Shown here: positions 33,609 to 41,584 of the stretch, piece after piece | How the letters are laid out: every line of letters starts with the position of its first letter | How positions within the stretch are numbered: position 1 is the first letter of the stretch | NCBI RefSeq assembly: GCF_900108175.1 | Contig: NZ_FNVO01000003.1 | Coordinates: forward strand, 124,001-188,000 | From: Thermomonospora echinospora | Lineage (GTDB): Bacteria > Actinomycetota > Actinomycetes > Streptosporangiales > Streptosporangiaceae | Direction of reading: 5' to 3' | Length of the DNA: 64,000 bases | Made by a program: the position numbers and the translations under genes | Notes under the pieces: generated by a model | What the model saw: only the letters and a program-made list of their open reading frames with translations | What the model was told of the DNA's origin: nothing | Database searches by the model: none

Positions 33609-34595
33609 ATGAGGCAATCCGGTCGTCGTATGGCCATCCTCGGCGGTCTTCTGCTGGTCGGCTCGCTCACCGTCGGTTGCGGCGGTTCCGACGAGACCTC
33701 CGGCGGCGGCAATGGCCTGGAAAAGAAGACCCTCACGGTGGCCGCGCTGCCACTGGTGGACGGGGCCGCGCTGCACATCGGCATCAAGCAGAAGCTGTTC
33801 GAGGCCGAGGGCCTGAAAGTGCAGGTCAAGCCCGTCCAGCAGAGCATCCAGGCACTGCCGGCCCTGGCCAAGGGCGAAGTCGACGTGATCGCCGGGGCCA
33901 ACTACGTCACCTTCCTGCAGGCCCACGAGAAGGGCACCCTCAAGCTGAGCATCCTCAGCGAGGGCGCCGCGCTCACCCCCAACATGATGAACGTGCTGGT
34001 CATGCCCAAGTCCCCGATCAAGTCCGCTAAGGACCTGGAGGGCAAGAAGGTCGCGGTCAACATCCCCAACAACATCCAGTCGCTGACCCTGAACGCCATC
34101 CTCAAGGCCAACAACGTGGACGCGGCCAAGGTGCAGTACCTGCAGGTGCCGTTCCCGCAGATGGCCACCGCGCTGCAGAAGGGCGACGTCGACGCGGTCC
34201 ACATCGTCGAGCCGTTCCTGTCCGACACCCAGAAGAAGCTGGGCGCCCGGGTGGTCGTCAACGGCGGCGGCGAGCCGGTCACCCAGACCCCGATCAGCGG
34301 CTACGTCAGCACCCAGGACTTCGTCGCCAAGAACCCCAAGACCGCCGCGGCGTTCCAGCGGGCCATGCTCAAGGCGCAGGCGGCGGCCGCCGGTGACCGC
34401 AAGAAGGTGGAGGAGGTGCTGCCGGGCTACGCGCACATCGAGCCGGAGGTCGCCTCGGTGATCACCATGCCCGACTTCCCCACCTCCAACAACACCACCC
34501 GGCTGCAGCGGATCGTGGACCTGATGGTCTCGGCCGGCCTGCTGAAGGCCAAGCCGGACCTGGGCGCGGTCGTGTTCCAGGGCGGCAAGGCATGA
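33609..34595 (+). CDS. ABC transporter substrate-binding lipoprotein (NMT1/THI5-SsuA class)
   Basis: A 328-residue exported lipoprotein. The signal peptide MRQSGRRMAILGGLLLVGSL ends at lipobox TVGC (Cys24), then a Gly/Ser linker. The mature part is a two-lobed periplasmic-binding fold of the nitrate/sulfonate/pyrimidine-precursor class: LVDGAALHIGIKQKLFEAEGL, a KDLEGKKVAVN block near 145 and VDAVHIVEPFLSD near 195. ATG 33609 is set by AAGGAG 4 nt upstream. It opens a five-gene operon with two permeases, a ThDP decarboxylase and an ATPase. The ligand may be an aromatic oxo acid (from the decarboxylase) or a sulfonate or thiamine precursor; sequence alone cannot say. Confidence 0.92.
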   Translation: MRQSGRRMAILGGLLLVGSLTVGCGGSDETSGGGNGLEKKTLTVAALPLVDGAALHIGIKQKLFEAEGLKVQVKPVQQSIQALPALAKGEVDVIAGANYVTFLQAHEKGTLKLSILSEGAALTPNMMNVLVMPKSPIKSAKDLEGKKVAVNIPNNIQSLTLNAILKANNVDAAKVQYLQVPFPQMATALQKGDVDAVHIVEPFLSDTQKKLGARVVVNGGGEPVTQTPISGYVSTQDFVAKNPKTAAAFQRAMLKAQAAAAGDRKKVEEVLPGYAHIEPEVASVITMPDFPTSNNTTRLQRIVDLMVSAGLLKAKPDLGAVVFQGGKA

Positions 34596-34629
34596 CGGTC
34601 GTCACCCGGCGGCGCCCGTCGCAACTCCC

Positions 34630-35457
34630 ATGACGACACAGACCGTCTCCCCCCGGTCCCCCCGGGCGGCCCGGCCCCTCACGCGCACCGGACGGTGGGC
34701 GCGGGGGGCCGTCGGTGTCGCCGCCCTCTTCGCGGCCAGCGAGCTGCTCGGGCGGGCCGAGGTCGTGGACCGTTCCTATCTGCCTCCGGCCTCGGAGATC
34801 GTGACCCGCGCGGTCGAGCTGGTCGGTGACACGCTGTTCCTGCAGTACCTGCTGGACACCCTCACCGCCTGGGCGGTAGGCCTGGGCCTGGCGATCGCGA
34901 TCGCCGTCCCGCTCGGGCTGCTGCTGGGCAGCGTCCCCGCCGTCAACACCGCCACCCGCGCCATCGTGGAGTTCCTGCGCCCGATCCCGTCGGTGGCGCT
35001 GATCCCACTGGCCGGGCTGCTGCTCGGCTCCGGGCTGAACATGAAGGTGGCGCTGATCGTCTACGCGGCGAGCTGGCCGATCCTGTTCAACACCATGTAC
35101 GGCCTAGACGAGGTGGACCCGGCGGCCAAGGAGACCCTGCGGGTGTTCGGGTTCGGCCGGGCGGAGATCCTGCTGCGGGTCTCGCTGCCGTCGGCGGCCC
35201 CGTTCATCGCCACCGGGATCCGGCTGGCCGCCGCGATCGCGCTGATCCTGGCGGTCGGCACCGAGATCATCGCGGGCTTCGGCGAGGGCCTGGGGATCTT
35301 CATCGCGCAGGCCTACAGCATGCCCGACGGGGCACGCGACGTACTGGCCGGCACCGTGTGGGCGGGCACCCTCGGCCTGGCCATCGACGCCGGGCTCGGC
35401 CAGACGCAGCGCCGGATGTTCCGCTGGCACCACGCTCGGCAAGGCGGCACGACATGA
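34630..35457 (+). CDS. ABC transporter permease (SsuC/TauC-like), first copy
   Basis: A 275-residue inner-membrane protein with six predicted helices. A basic N-terminus precedes the first helix at about 27-45. The BPD_transp_1 coupling motif appears in EVDPAAKETLRVFGFGRAEILLRVSLPSAAPFIATGIRL (EAA-like loop near 165-190). It starts 34 nt after the substrate-binding protein gene and overlaps the next permease gene by 4 nt. With its sister permease it likely forms a heterodimeric channel, which is less usual than the single SsuC homodimer. Confidence 0.92.
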   Translation: MTTQTVSPRSPRAARPLTRTGRWARGAVGVAALFAASELLGRAEVVDRSYLPPASEIVTRAVELVGDTLFLQYLLDTLTAWAVGLGLAIAIAVPLGLLLGSVPAVNTATRAIVEFLRPIPSVALIPLAGLLLGSGLNMKVALIVYAASWPILFNTMYGLDEVDPAAKETLRVFGFGRAEILLRVSLPSAAPFIATGIRLAAAIALILAVGTEIIAGFGEGLGIFIAQAYSMPDGARDVLAGTVWAGTLGLAIDAGLGQTQRRMFRWHHARQGGTT

Positions 35458-36326
35458 CCTCCATGACCTCCACCACCGCTCCCCCGGCCGTTCCCGCCCG
35501 GGGACGGCGACGCGGCGGCATCCGGCTGGCCGGCCGGCTGACCCAGCGCTGGCTGCCGTTCGTGCTGCTGGTCGGCGTGTGGGAGGCGGTGACCCGCGCC
35601 ACCGCCAGCCCGTTCTTCCCGCCGCCCAGCGAGATCGTCGCCGCGACCGGCGACCTGTGGCTGTCGGGGCCGGCGCACCGGCTGTTCCTGACCGACCTGG
35701 CGATGGACAACCTGCTGCCCAGCCTGGGCCGGATGCTGCTGGCGCTGGCCGGCTCGGCGGTGGTCGGGATCGGCGTCGGCATCGCGCTCGGCCGGTCCGA
35801 GCGCGTCTTCGCCTACCTCAACCCGATCCTGCAGTTCTCCCGGGCCGTCCCGCCGCCCACGCTGGTACCGGTCTTCATCGTGCTGTTCGAGCTGGGCACC
35901 CAGATGCAGGTGGCCTCGATCATCTTCAGCGCGATCTGGCCGATCCTGCTCAACACCGCCGACGGCGCCCGCTCGGTCACCCCGCTGCAGATGGACACCG
36001 CCGAGGTCTTCCGGCTGTCGGCGGTGGACCGGATCAGGTACATCATCATCCCCTCGGCGCTGCCCAAGATCTTCGCGGGGCTGCGGCTGGCGCTGTCGCT
36101 GTCGCTGATCCTGATGGTGTTCTCCGAGCTGTTGCCGGGCACCAGCAACGGCATCGGCTTCCAGCTCACCGACGCCCAGTCCCGCTCGGACATGCCGGCC
36201 ATGTGGTCGGTGATCGTGCTGCTGGGCGTCCTGGGATATCTGCTCAACACGATTCTGCTGGCGGTGGAGCACCGCGTGCTCGACCGGCGCCGCCCGGCAC
36301 GAACGAATGGAAAGGTCGGCGCATGA
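35454..36326 (+). CDS. ABC transporter permease (SsuC/TauC-like), second copy
   Basis: A 290-residue six-helix permease related to the preceding one. The coupling region reads DTAEVFRLSAVDRIRYIIIPSALPKIFAGLRLALSLSLILMV (about 182-223). ATG 35454 overlaps the stop codon of the first permease (ATGA), and its own TGA overlaps the decarboxylase ATG in the same way. The two permeases share fold and position but differ in sequence throughout, pointing to an old duplication and a heterodimeric transporter. Confidence 0.92.
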   Translation: MTSMTSTTAPPAVPARGRRRGGIRLAGRLTQRWLPFVLLVGVWEAVTRATASPFFPPPSEIVAATGDLWLSGPAHRLFLTDLAMDNLLPSLGRMLLALAGSAVVGIGVGIALGRSERVFAYLNPILQFSRAVPPPTLVPVFIVLFELGTQMQVASIIFSAIWPILLNTADGARSVTPLQMDTAEVFRLSAVDRIRYIIIPSALPKIFAGLRLALSLSLILMVFSELLPGTSNGIGFQLTDAQSRSDMPAMWSVIVLLGVLGYLLNTILLAVEHRVLDRRRPARTNGKVGA

Positions 36327-37921
36327 AATACACGGTCCGTGAGGCGGTCTTCGACTTCTGCCGGCGTACCGGGATGACCACCCTGTTCGGCAACCCGGGC
36401 TCCACCGAGTTGCGGATGTTCCGCGACTTCCCCGAGGACTTCCAGTACGTGCTGGCGCTGCAGGAGACGGTCGCGGTCGCCGCCGCGGCCGGGCATGCGC
36501 TGGGCACCGGCCGGGCCGCCCTGGTCAGCCTGCACTCGGCCGGCGGGGTCGGGCACTCGCTGGGCGCGGTGTTCAACGCCTACCGGGACCGGGTGCCGGT
36601 GGTGATCCTGGCCGGGCAGCAGTCCCGGCCGATGGTGCAGCTGCGCCCGTTCCTGGGCGCCGACGAGCCGGCCTCCTTCCCCCGCCCGTACGTCAAGTAC
36701 AGCCGCCAGCCCGAGCGGGCCGAGGACGTCCCGGCCGCGCTGGCCGAGGCGTACCGGATCGCGATGACGCCGCCGCGCGGGCCGGTGTTCCTGTCCGTTC
36801 CCGAGGACGACTGGGACGCGGCGGCCGAGCCGGTGCCGGACCGGGAGCTGCACACCTCCTTCACCGCCGACCCGGCGGCGCTGCGCGAGGTCGCCGACGC
36901 CCTGAACACGGCCCGCTCCCCGGTCATCGTCGTGGGGCCGGGCGTCGACGACGACAACGCCCAGGACCTGGTGGTGGAGCTGGCCGAGCGCACCTGCGCG
37001 CCGGTGTGGATCAGCCCGCTGTCGGGACGTTCCGGCTTCCCGGAGGACCACCGGCAGTTCCGGGGCTTCCTGCCGCCGGTGCGCGACCAGCTCGCCGCCC
37101 GGCTGGAGGGGCACGACGTGATCCTCGTGCTCGGCGCGCAGGTGTTCTCCTACCACGTGCACAGCGAGGGCCGGTACGTCCCGGAGGGCGCGCGGCTGTT
37201 CCACTTCGACTGCGACCCGGCGCAGACCGCCTGGGCGCCGGTCGGCACCAGCGTGCTGACCACGATCCGCAGCGGGGTGGGCGGGCTGCTGGAGCTGGTC
37301 GAGCGGTCCGAGCGGCCGCTGCCCGAGCCGCGGGCCGGCCTGGCCGTGCCGCAGGTCACCGACCCGATCCCGCCGGAGCTGCTGGTCGAGGCGCTGCGCG
37401 AGCTGATGCCCCCGGACGCGGTGGTGGTGGAGGAGATCCCCAGCAACCGCGAGATGTTCCACGCGCGGCTGCCCATCACCCGACCGGGCGGCTTCCTGAC
37501 CACCGGCAGCGGCGCGCTGGGCTGGGGGCTGCCAGTGGCGGTCGGCCGGGCCATGGCCGGATCCGGTGAGCGCGTCGTCTGCGTCATCGGGGACGGCTCC
37601 ATCATGTACTCGATACAGGCGCTGTGGACGGCCGCCCAGCAGCGGGCGCCGATGACCGTGGTGGTCGTCAACAACCACGGCTACGAGGCGGTCAAGGCCC
37701 TCGGCCGGCGGATCGACCTGCCCGTGATCCCCGGCACCGACATCCACGGCCTGGACCTCGTACAGGTCGCCCAGGGCATGGGCGTCCCGGGCCGGACCGT
37801 GACCAAGGCGGCCGACATCGAGCCGGCGCTGCTGGAGGGGTTCGGCCACGAGGGCCCATTCCTGATCGACGTGTCCGTCACCGCCCACGGGTCCTCCGCC
37901 TACGCGCCCGAGGCGCACTGA
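36323..37921 (+). CDS. Thiamine diphosphate-dependent decarboxylase, benzoylformate decarboxylase-like
   Basis: A 532-residue ThDP enzyme resembling Pseudomonas benzoylformate decarboxylase over its length. Catalytic residues known for that enzyme are present at equivalent places: Ser27 in FGNPGSTEL, Glu48 in LALQET, His71 in SLHSAGG and His278 in VFSYHVH. The ThDP/Mg motif is GDGSIMYS near 423 with the VVNNHG end near 450. These residues set it apart from acetolactate synthases, which lack the two His. It should split a 2-oxo acid such as phenylglyoxylate to aldehyde and CO2. It is co-translated with a permease (4-nt overlap) and precedes the ATPase, so transport and decarboxylation are linked. 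Confidence 0.88.
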   Translation: MKYTVREAVFDFCRRTGMTTLFGNPGSTELRMFRDFPEDFQYVLALQETVAVAAAAGHALGTGRAALVSLHSAGGVGHSLGAVFNAYRDRVPVVILAGQQSRPMVQLRPFLGADEPASFPRPYVKYSRQPERAEDVPAALAEAYRIAMTPPRGPVFLSVPEDDWDAAAEPVPDRELHTSFTADPAALREVADALNTARSPVIVVGPGVDDDNAQDLVVELAERTCAPVWISPLSGRSGFPEDHRQFRGFLPPVRDQLAARLEGHDVILVLGAQVFSYHVHSEGRYVPEGARLFHFDCDPAQTAWAPVGTSVLTTIRSGVGGLLELVERSERPLPEPRAGLAVPQVTDPIPPELLVEALRELMPPDAVVVEEIPSNREMFHARLPITRPGGFLTTGSGALGWGLPVAVGRAMAGSGERVVCVIGDGSIMYSIQALWTAAQQRAPMTVVVVNNHGYEAVKALGRRIDLPVIPGTDIHGLDLVQVAQGMGVPGRTVTKAADIEPALLEGFGHEGPFLIDVSVTAHGSSAYAPEAH

Positions 37922-37996
37922 TGAGGGCCCGGCGGATGGGGCATCCTCGTGCCGCGCTCCCGTGGCACGCCGCACACGACTCCGGGGTGGTTTCCC

Positions 37997-38773
37997 GTGC
38001 TTGAGATCAAGGACCTGACGCACACCTATGCCGACGGCCATGTGGCGGTCAGGGACGTGAACCTGACCGTGGCCAACGGCGAGCTGGTCAGCATCGTGGG
38101 CCCGTCCGGCTGCGGTAAGTCCACCCTGCTGCGGTGCATCGCCGGGCTGATCCGTCCCGCCGAGGGCCAGGTGATCCTCGACGGCCGGCCCGCCGACGGG
38201 GTGCCCGAGGGCCTCGCCGTGGTCTTCCAGGACTACAGCCGTTCGCTGCTGCCCTGGCTGTCGGTGCGCGACAACGTGGCGCTGCCGCTCAAGCGGCGCG
38301 GCATGTCCAAGGCGCAGCGGCGCGAGGCGGCGACGGAGGCGCTGGAGTCGGTCGGGCTGGCCGCCGCCGGGGGCAAGTACCCCTGGCAGCTGTCGGGCGG
38401 CATGCAGCAGCGGGTGTCCATCGCCCGCGCGCTGGCCTACCGGCCCTCGCTGCTGCTGATGGACGAGCCGTTCGGCTCGGTCGACGCGCAGACCCGCGAG
38501 GACCTGGAGGATCTGACGCTGCAGGTGCGCGGCGGCAACGACATGACGATCCTGCTGGTCACCCACGACATCGACGAGAGCGTGTACGTGGGCGACCGGG
38601 TCGTGGTGCTGGGCGCCTCCCCCGGCCACGTCCGGGCGGACCTGCCGGTCGACCTGCCCGGCCCGCGCGACCAGATCTCCACCCGCGAGCTGCCGGAGTT
38701 CGTCCGGCTGCGCGCCGAGGTGGGCCGCCTGGTCCGCGGCGTCACAGAGACGACGGCGACCGCCGCCAAGTGA
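37997..38773 (+). CDS. ABC transporter ATP-binding protein (SsuB/TauB-like)
   Basis: A 258-residue ATPase with Walker A GPSGCGKST near residue 38, Q-loop VVFQDYSRSLLPW, signature LSGGMQQRVSIARAL near 135, Walker B LLLMDEPFGSVDAQTR near 155 and the switch His in VTHDIDES. GTG 37997 is chosen for the GGGGTGG ribosome site and for homology starting at LEIKDLTH; upstream in-frame codons lack both. It is the last gene of the five-gene operon, 75 nt after the decarboxylase. A strong terminator follows. Confidence 0.92.
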   Translation: MLEIKDLTHTYADGHVAVRDVNLTVANGELVSIVGPSGCGKSTLLRCIAGLIRPAEGQVILDGRPADGVPEGLAVVFQDYSRSLLPWLSVRDNVALPLKRRGMSKAQRREAATEALESVGLAAAGGKYPWQLSGGMQQRVSIARALAYRPSLLLMDEPFGSVDAQTREDLEDLTLQVRGGNDMTILLVTHDIDESVYVGDRVVVLGASPGHVRADLPVDLPGPRDQISTRELPEFVRLRAEVGRLVRGVTETTATAAK

Positions 38774-38840
38774 TCCCGGCGTGAGCCCGGTGGGGGCGCG
38801 GCCGTCCGCGTCCCCACCGGCGGCTTGCGACCTCCCTGAC

Positions 38841-38891
38841 ACGGCCGCCGCATTGCCTTCCCGAAAAGGGCCTGGGCAATGCGGCGGCCGT
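38841..38891 (+). terminator. 17-bp perfect terminator stem ending the ABC/ThDP operon
   Basis: ACGGCCGCCGCATTGCC (38841-38857) and GGCAATGCGGCGGCCGT (38875-38891) are fully complementary; the 17-nt loop holds a small inner CCC-GAAA-AGGG stem. TCCTTC follows. It lies 68 nt after the ATPase stop codon and would also shield the convergent gene at 39025. Confidence 0.85.
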
Positions 38892-39024
38892 TCCTTCGGC
38901 CCAGGAGTGTCGCCGTCCGCGCTCTCGTCGCGGTGACCGCCGTGGTTCCGTTTCTTTGAGCGACGAATTTTTCACATCGTAACGAAATCGGTTCGCGTGC
39001 CGGCCGAGCACACGGCGGGCGGCG

Positions 39025-40695
39025 TCACTTGGCGTCGGCGTAGCAGTCGACGACGGCGGTTTCGAGCGGGAAGACGACGGGGGTGGGGCCGAACACCATC
39101 CGGCCGGCCTGGGCGCCCGCCTCGCCGATCGCGGCGGCCACGTCCTCGGCCAGCTCCCCGGGGGTGTGCACGATGACCTCGTCGTGCTGGAAGAACACCA
39201 GGTGCGGGCGGCGGGCGGGGTCGGGGGCGGCCAGCTCGCGCAGCCGGCCGCGCAGCAGGGCCAGCAGCACCAGGGCCCAGTCGGCGGCGCTGGCCTGGAC
39301 GACGAAGTTGCGGGTGAAGCGGCCCCGGCTGCGCAGCGCGGACCCGGCCCGCTCGTCGGCGCCGGTGGCGGTCAGGTCCCGCCAGGCGGCCGACGGCGGC
39401 GGGCAGGTGCGGCCGAGCGCGGAGCGGACCAGGCGTCCGGCCTCGCCGTCGCGGGCCGCCGCCTCAACGTGGCCCAGGGCCTCGGGGAAGCGGTGGCGCA
39501 GGATCGCCAGCAGCGCGGCGGCCTCTCCCCCGCCGCCTCCGTACATCGCCGACAACAGTGCGATCTTGGCCTTGTCGCGGGCGTCGTCCCGGCCACCGAA
39601 GACCTCCGACAGCGCGGCGTACAGGTCGCCCTGGGCGGCCGCGGCGGCGAACGCGTGGTCACCGGCCAGCGCGGCCAGCACCCGGGGTTCGAGCTGGGCG
39701 GCGTCCGCCACGACCAGCGACCAGCCGGGGTCGGCGACGACCGCCCGGCGCAGCACCCGGGGGATCTGCAGGGCGCCGCCGCCCCGGGTGGCCCAGCGTC
39801 CGGACACCACGCCGCCGACCACGTACTCGGGGCGGAACCGCCCGTCGCGCACCCAGGTGTCCAGCCAGGCCCAGCCGTGCGCGGCGTGCAGCCGGGCCAG
39901 CTCCTTGTACTCCAGCAGCAGCGGCACCGCCGGATGGTCGATCCGCTTCAGCACGTGCGCGCGGGTGGACGGGATCGGCAGGCCGGCCGCCGCGAACGCC
40001 TTGAGGAGCTGGCCCGGCGAGTCGGGGTTGACCGGCTGCCGGGCGCCGAACGCGGCGCCGATCTGGTCGGCGAGGTCCTGCAGCCGGCGGGGGCGCAGCC
40101 CGGCGGCGGGACGGGACCCGAGCAGCTCGGTAAGCAGCGCGTCATGCCGCTCGACGCGCCACGGCAGCCCGTCGCGGGTCATCTCGGCGGCCACCAGCGC
40201 CCCGGCCGACTCGGCCGCCGCCAGCAGGGACAGCCGCCCGGCGGCGGCGAGCCGGCGCACCTGGTCGGCGTGCACGGCGATCAGCCGGTCGAGGTCGTCC
40301 TCACCGCACGGGCCGGCGGGCGGAGACTCCTCGAACAGTGCGGGCTGCGCGCCCGTGCCGCCGGGCGGCGGCGCGTCCTCGGGCACCGGCTCGCCGCGCA
40401 GCCTCGCCCAGGCGGCCGGCACCGAGCGGGGCTCCCCGTACCGGCCCGCGTATCCGAGCAGCAGCGTCTCGACCAGCTCGGCGTCATGGCAGCGGGCGAC
40501 CCGGACCCCGGACGCCAGCAGGCGCGGGTAGAGGCGGGCCGTGGCCGCCCACACCCACCGGGGACGGTCGGACCGCTCCCGGGCGGCGATGGCGGCGGCC
40601 AGGTCGGCGACGGGCTCGGCGGGGCCGGTGGGGGTGCCGTCGTCGGCAAGCGGGCGCAGCATCCCGCCGCCGTCCGCCCGCTCCGTCACCGCCAT
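39025..40695 (-). CDS. Bifunctional 3'-5' exonuclease/DNA polymerase, PolA-like
   Basis: A 556-residue family A polymerase variant, shorter than PolA and without the 5' nuclease. The N-terminal 180 residues are a reduced exonuclease-like region. The polymerase part keeps motif A as VVADAAQLEPR (Asp near 331), the O-helix as RDKAKIALLSAMYGG (Arg/Lys near 372-375) and motif C as FFQHDEVIVH (Asp near 505), so polymerase catalysis looks intact. Motif A differs from the usual DYSQIELR. The exonuclease acidic residues are not obvious, so editing activity is doubtful. ATG 40695 is used; a GTG two codons upstream is possible. It is probably involved in repair synthesis. Confidence 0.88.
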   Translation of the reverse strand: MAVTERADGGGMLRPLADDGTPTGPAEPVADLAAAIAARERSDRPRWVWAATARLYPRLLASGVRVARCHDAELVETLLLGYAGRYGEPRSVPAAWARLRGEPVPEDAPPPGGTGAQPALFEESPPAGPCGEDDLDRLIAVHADQVRRLAAAGRLSLLAAAESAGALVAAEMTRDGLPWRVERHDALLTELLGSRPAAGLRPRRLQDLADQIGAAFGARQPVNPDSPGQLLKAFAAAGLPIPSTRAHVLKRIDHPAVPLLLEYKELARLHAAHGWAWLDTWVRDGRFRPEYVVGGVVSGRWATRGGGALQIPRVLRRAVVADPGWSLVVADAAQLEPRVLAALAGDHAFAAAAAQGDLYAALSEVFGGRDDARDKAKIALLSAMYGGGGGEAAALLAILRHRFPEALGHVEAAARDGEAGRLVRSALGRTCPPPSAAWRDLTATGADERAGSALRSRGRFTRNFVVQASAADWALVLLALLRGRLRELAAPDPARRPHLVFFQHDEVIVHTPGELAEDVAAAIGEAGAQAGRMVFGPTPVVFPLETAVVDCYADAK

Positions 40696-40754
40696 CCGCA
40701 CCCGCCCATTGTGCTGGTCGGATACGACAGAACGTCCCGAACGCCGGAAACGAC

Positions 40755-40793
40755 AAAAGCCCCGCCGCGGGCCCATGACGGCCGCGGCGGGGC
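40755..40793 (-). terminator. Terminator downstream of the DUF4234 gene
   Basis: Read on the minus strand, GCCCCGCCGCGG (40793-40782) pairs perfectly with CCGCGGCGGGGC (40770-40759), has an 11-nt loop and is followed by TTTTGTCGTTT. This is a classical stem plus T-run, 87 nt after the DUF4234 stop codon. Confidence 0.85.
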
Positions 40794-40879
40794 CTGGTCG
40801 CCGGAGCCGTCCTCAGACGGCGGTCGGCCGATCACCCGGCCCGCGTCCCACGGGTCCGGGTCCGCCCCGGCGGGACAGG

Positions 40880-41380
40880 TCAGGCGTACAGGGGGACCGG
40901 CTGGTACGGCGGGGTGCCGCCGTAGCGGTCGACGACCTTGTTCAGCTCGAGCTGGTAGTAGAGCGTTCCGAAGCCGAAGAGGCCGAGCAGCAGGCCCAGG
41001 CCGGTGCTGCAGGTCGGCTGCAGGCCCGCCGCCTGCTGGGCCTGCCGGATGTGACCGGCCAGCTTGAGCCACATGATCAGGGGCCAGATGTAGAGGGTGA
41101 TCCAGCCGAAGATCACCGACAGCAGGGCGTTGGCCGACTGGTCGGGGATGCGCCGGTCGTACCGGGCCAGCTCGTTGTGGACCTTGTAGATCCACACGAG
41201 GCCGTAGATACCGAACGTGATGATCGGCAGGCCCAGCCAGACGCCGAGGACGTTGCGGCGCTTCATGTTGGAGCCGGTCGCGGCGGGGGCGTGCTGCGGC
41301 GCCGGGACGGGCGCGTGGCCGGCGTGCTGCGGATACTGCTGGTAGCCCTGCTGGGGCTGGCCATGCTGGGGGTAACCCAT
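40880..41380 (-). CDS. DUF4234 domain membrane protein
   Basis: A 166-residue protein. The first 38 residues are a Gln/Pro/Gly/His-rich cytoplasmic tail. From residue 39 the DUF4234 pattern appears: KRRNVLGVWLGLPIITFGIYGLVWIYKVHNEL, then membrane helices at about 85-105 and 130-150. There are three to four helices in total. Function is unknown; such proteins often belong to the actinomycete membrane-stress group. It is transcribed alone and ends at a strong terminator. Confidence 0.85.
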   Translation of the reverse strand: MGYPQHGQPQQGYQQYPQHAGHAPVPAPQHAPAATGSNMKRRNVLGVWLGLPIITFGIYGLVWIYKVHNELARYDRRIPDQSANALLSVIFGWITLYIWPLIMWLKLAGHIRQAQQAAGLQPTCSTGLGLLLGLFGFGTLYYQLELNKVVDRYGGTPPYQPVPLYA

Positions 41381-41584
41381 TGCGTGAACTCCTGGGAGAG
41401 CGGACGAGGTTCGTGGTGCCGTCCCCCCTCACGCCCCCCGTTCCGCGGTGCGGGCACGTGAGCGAGATGGCGACCGGGGCTGGTCGGCCACCGACTGCCA
41501 AGACCGTACCGGAGACATTCCAGACGTGTGGTCCATGCGGGGTGACCTGTGTCCCGAATGTCATCCACGACGGGCGCCGCCCGC

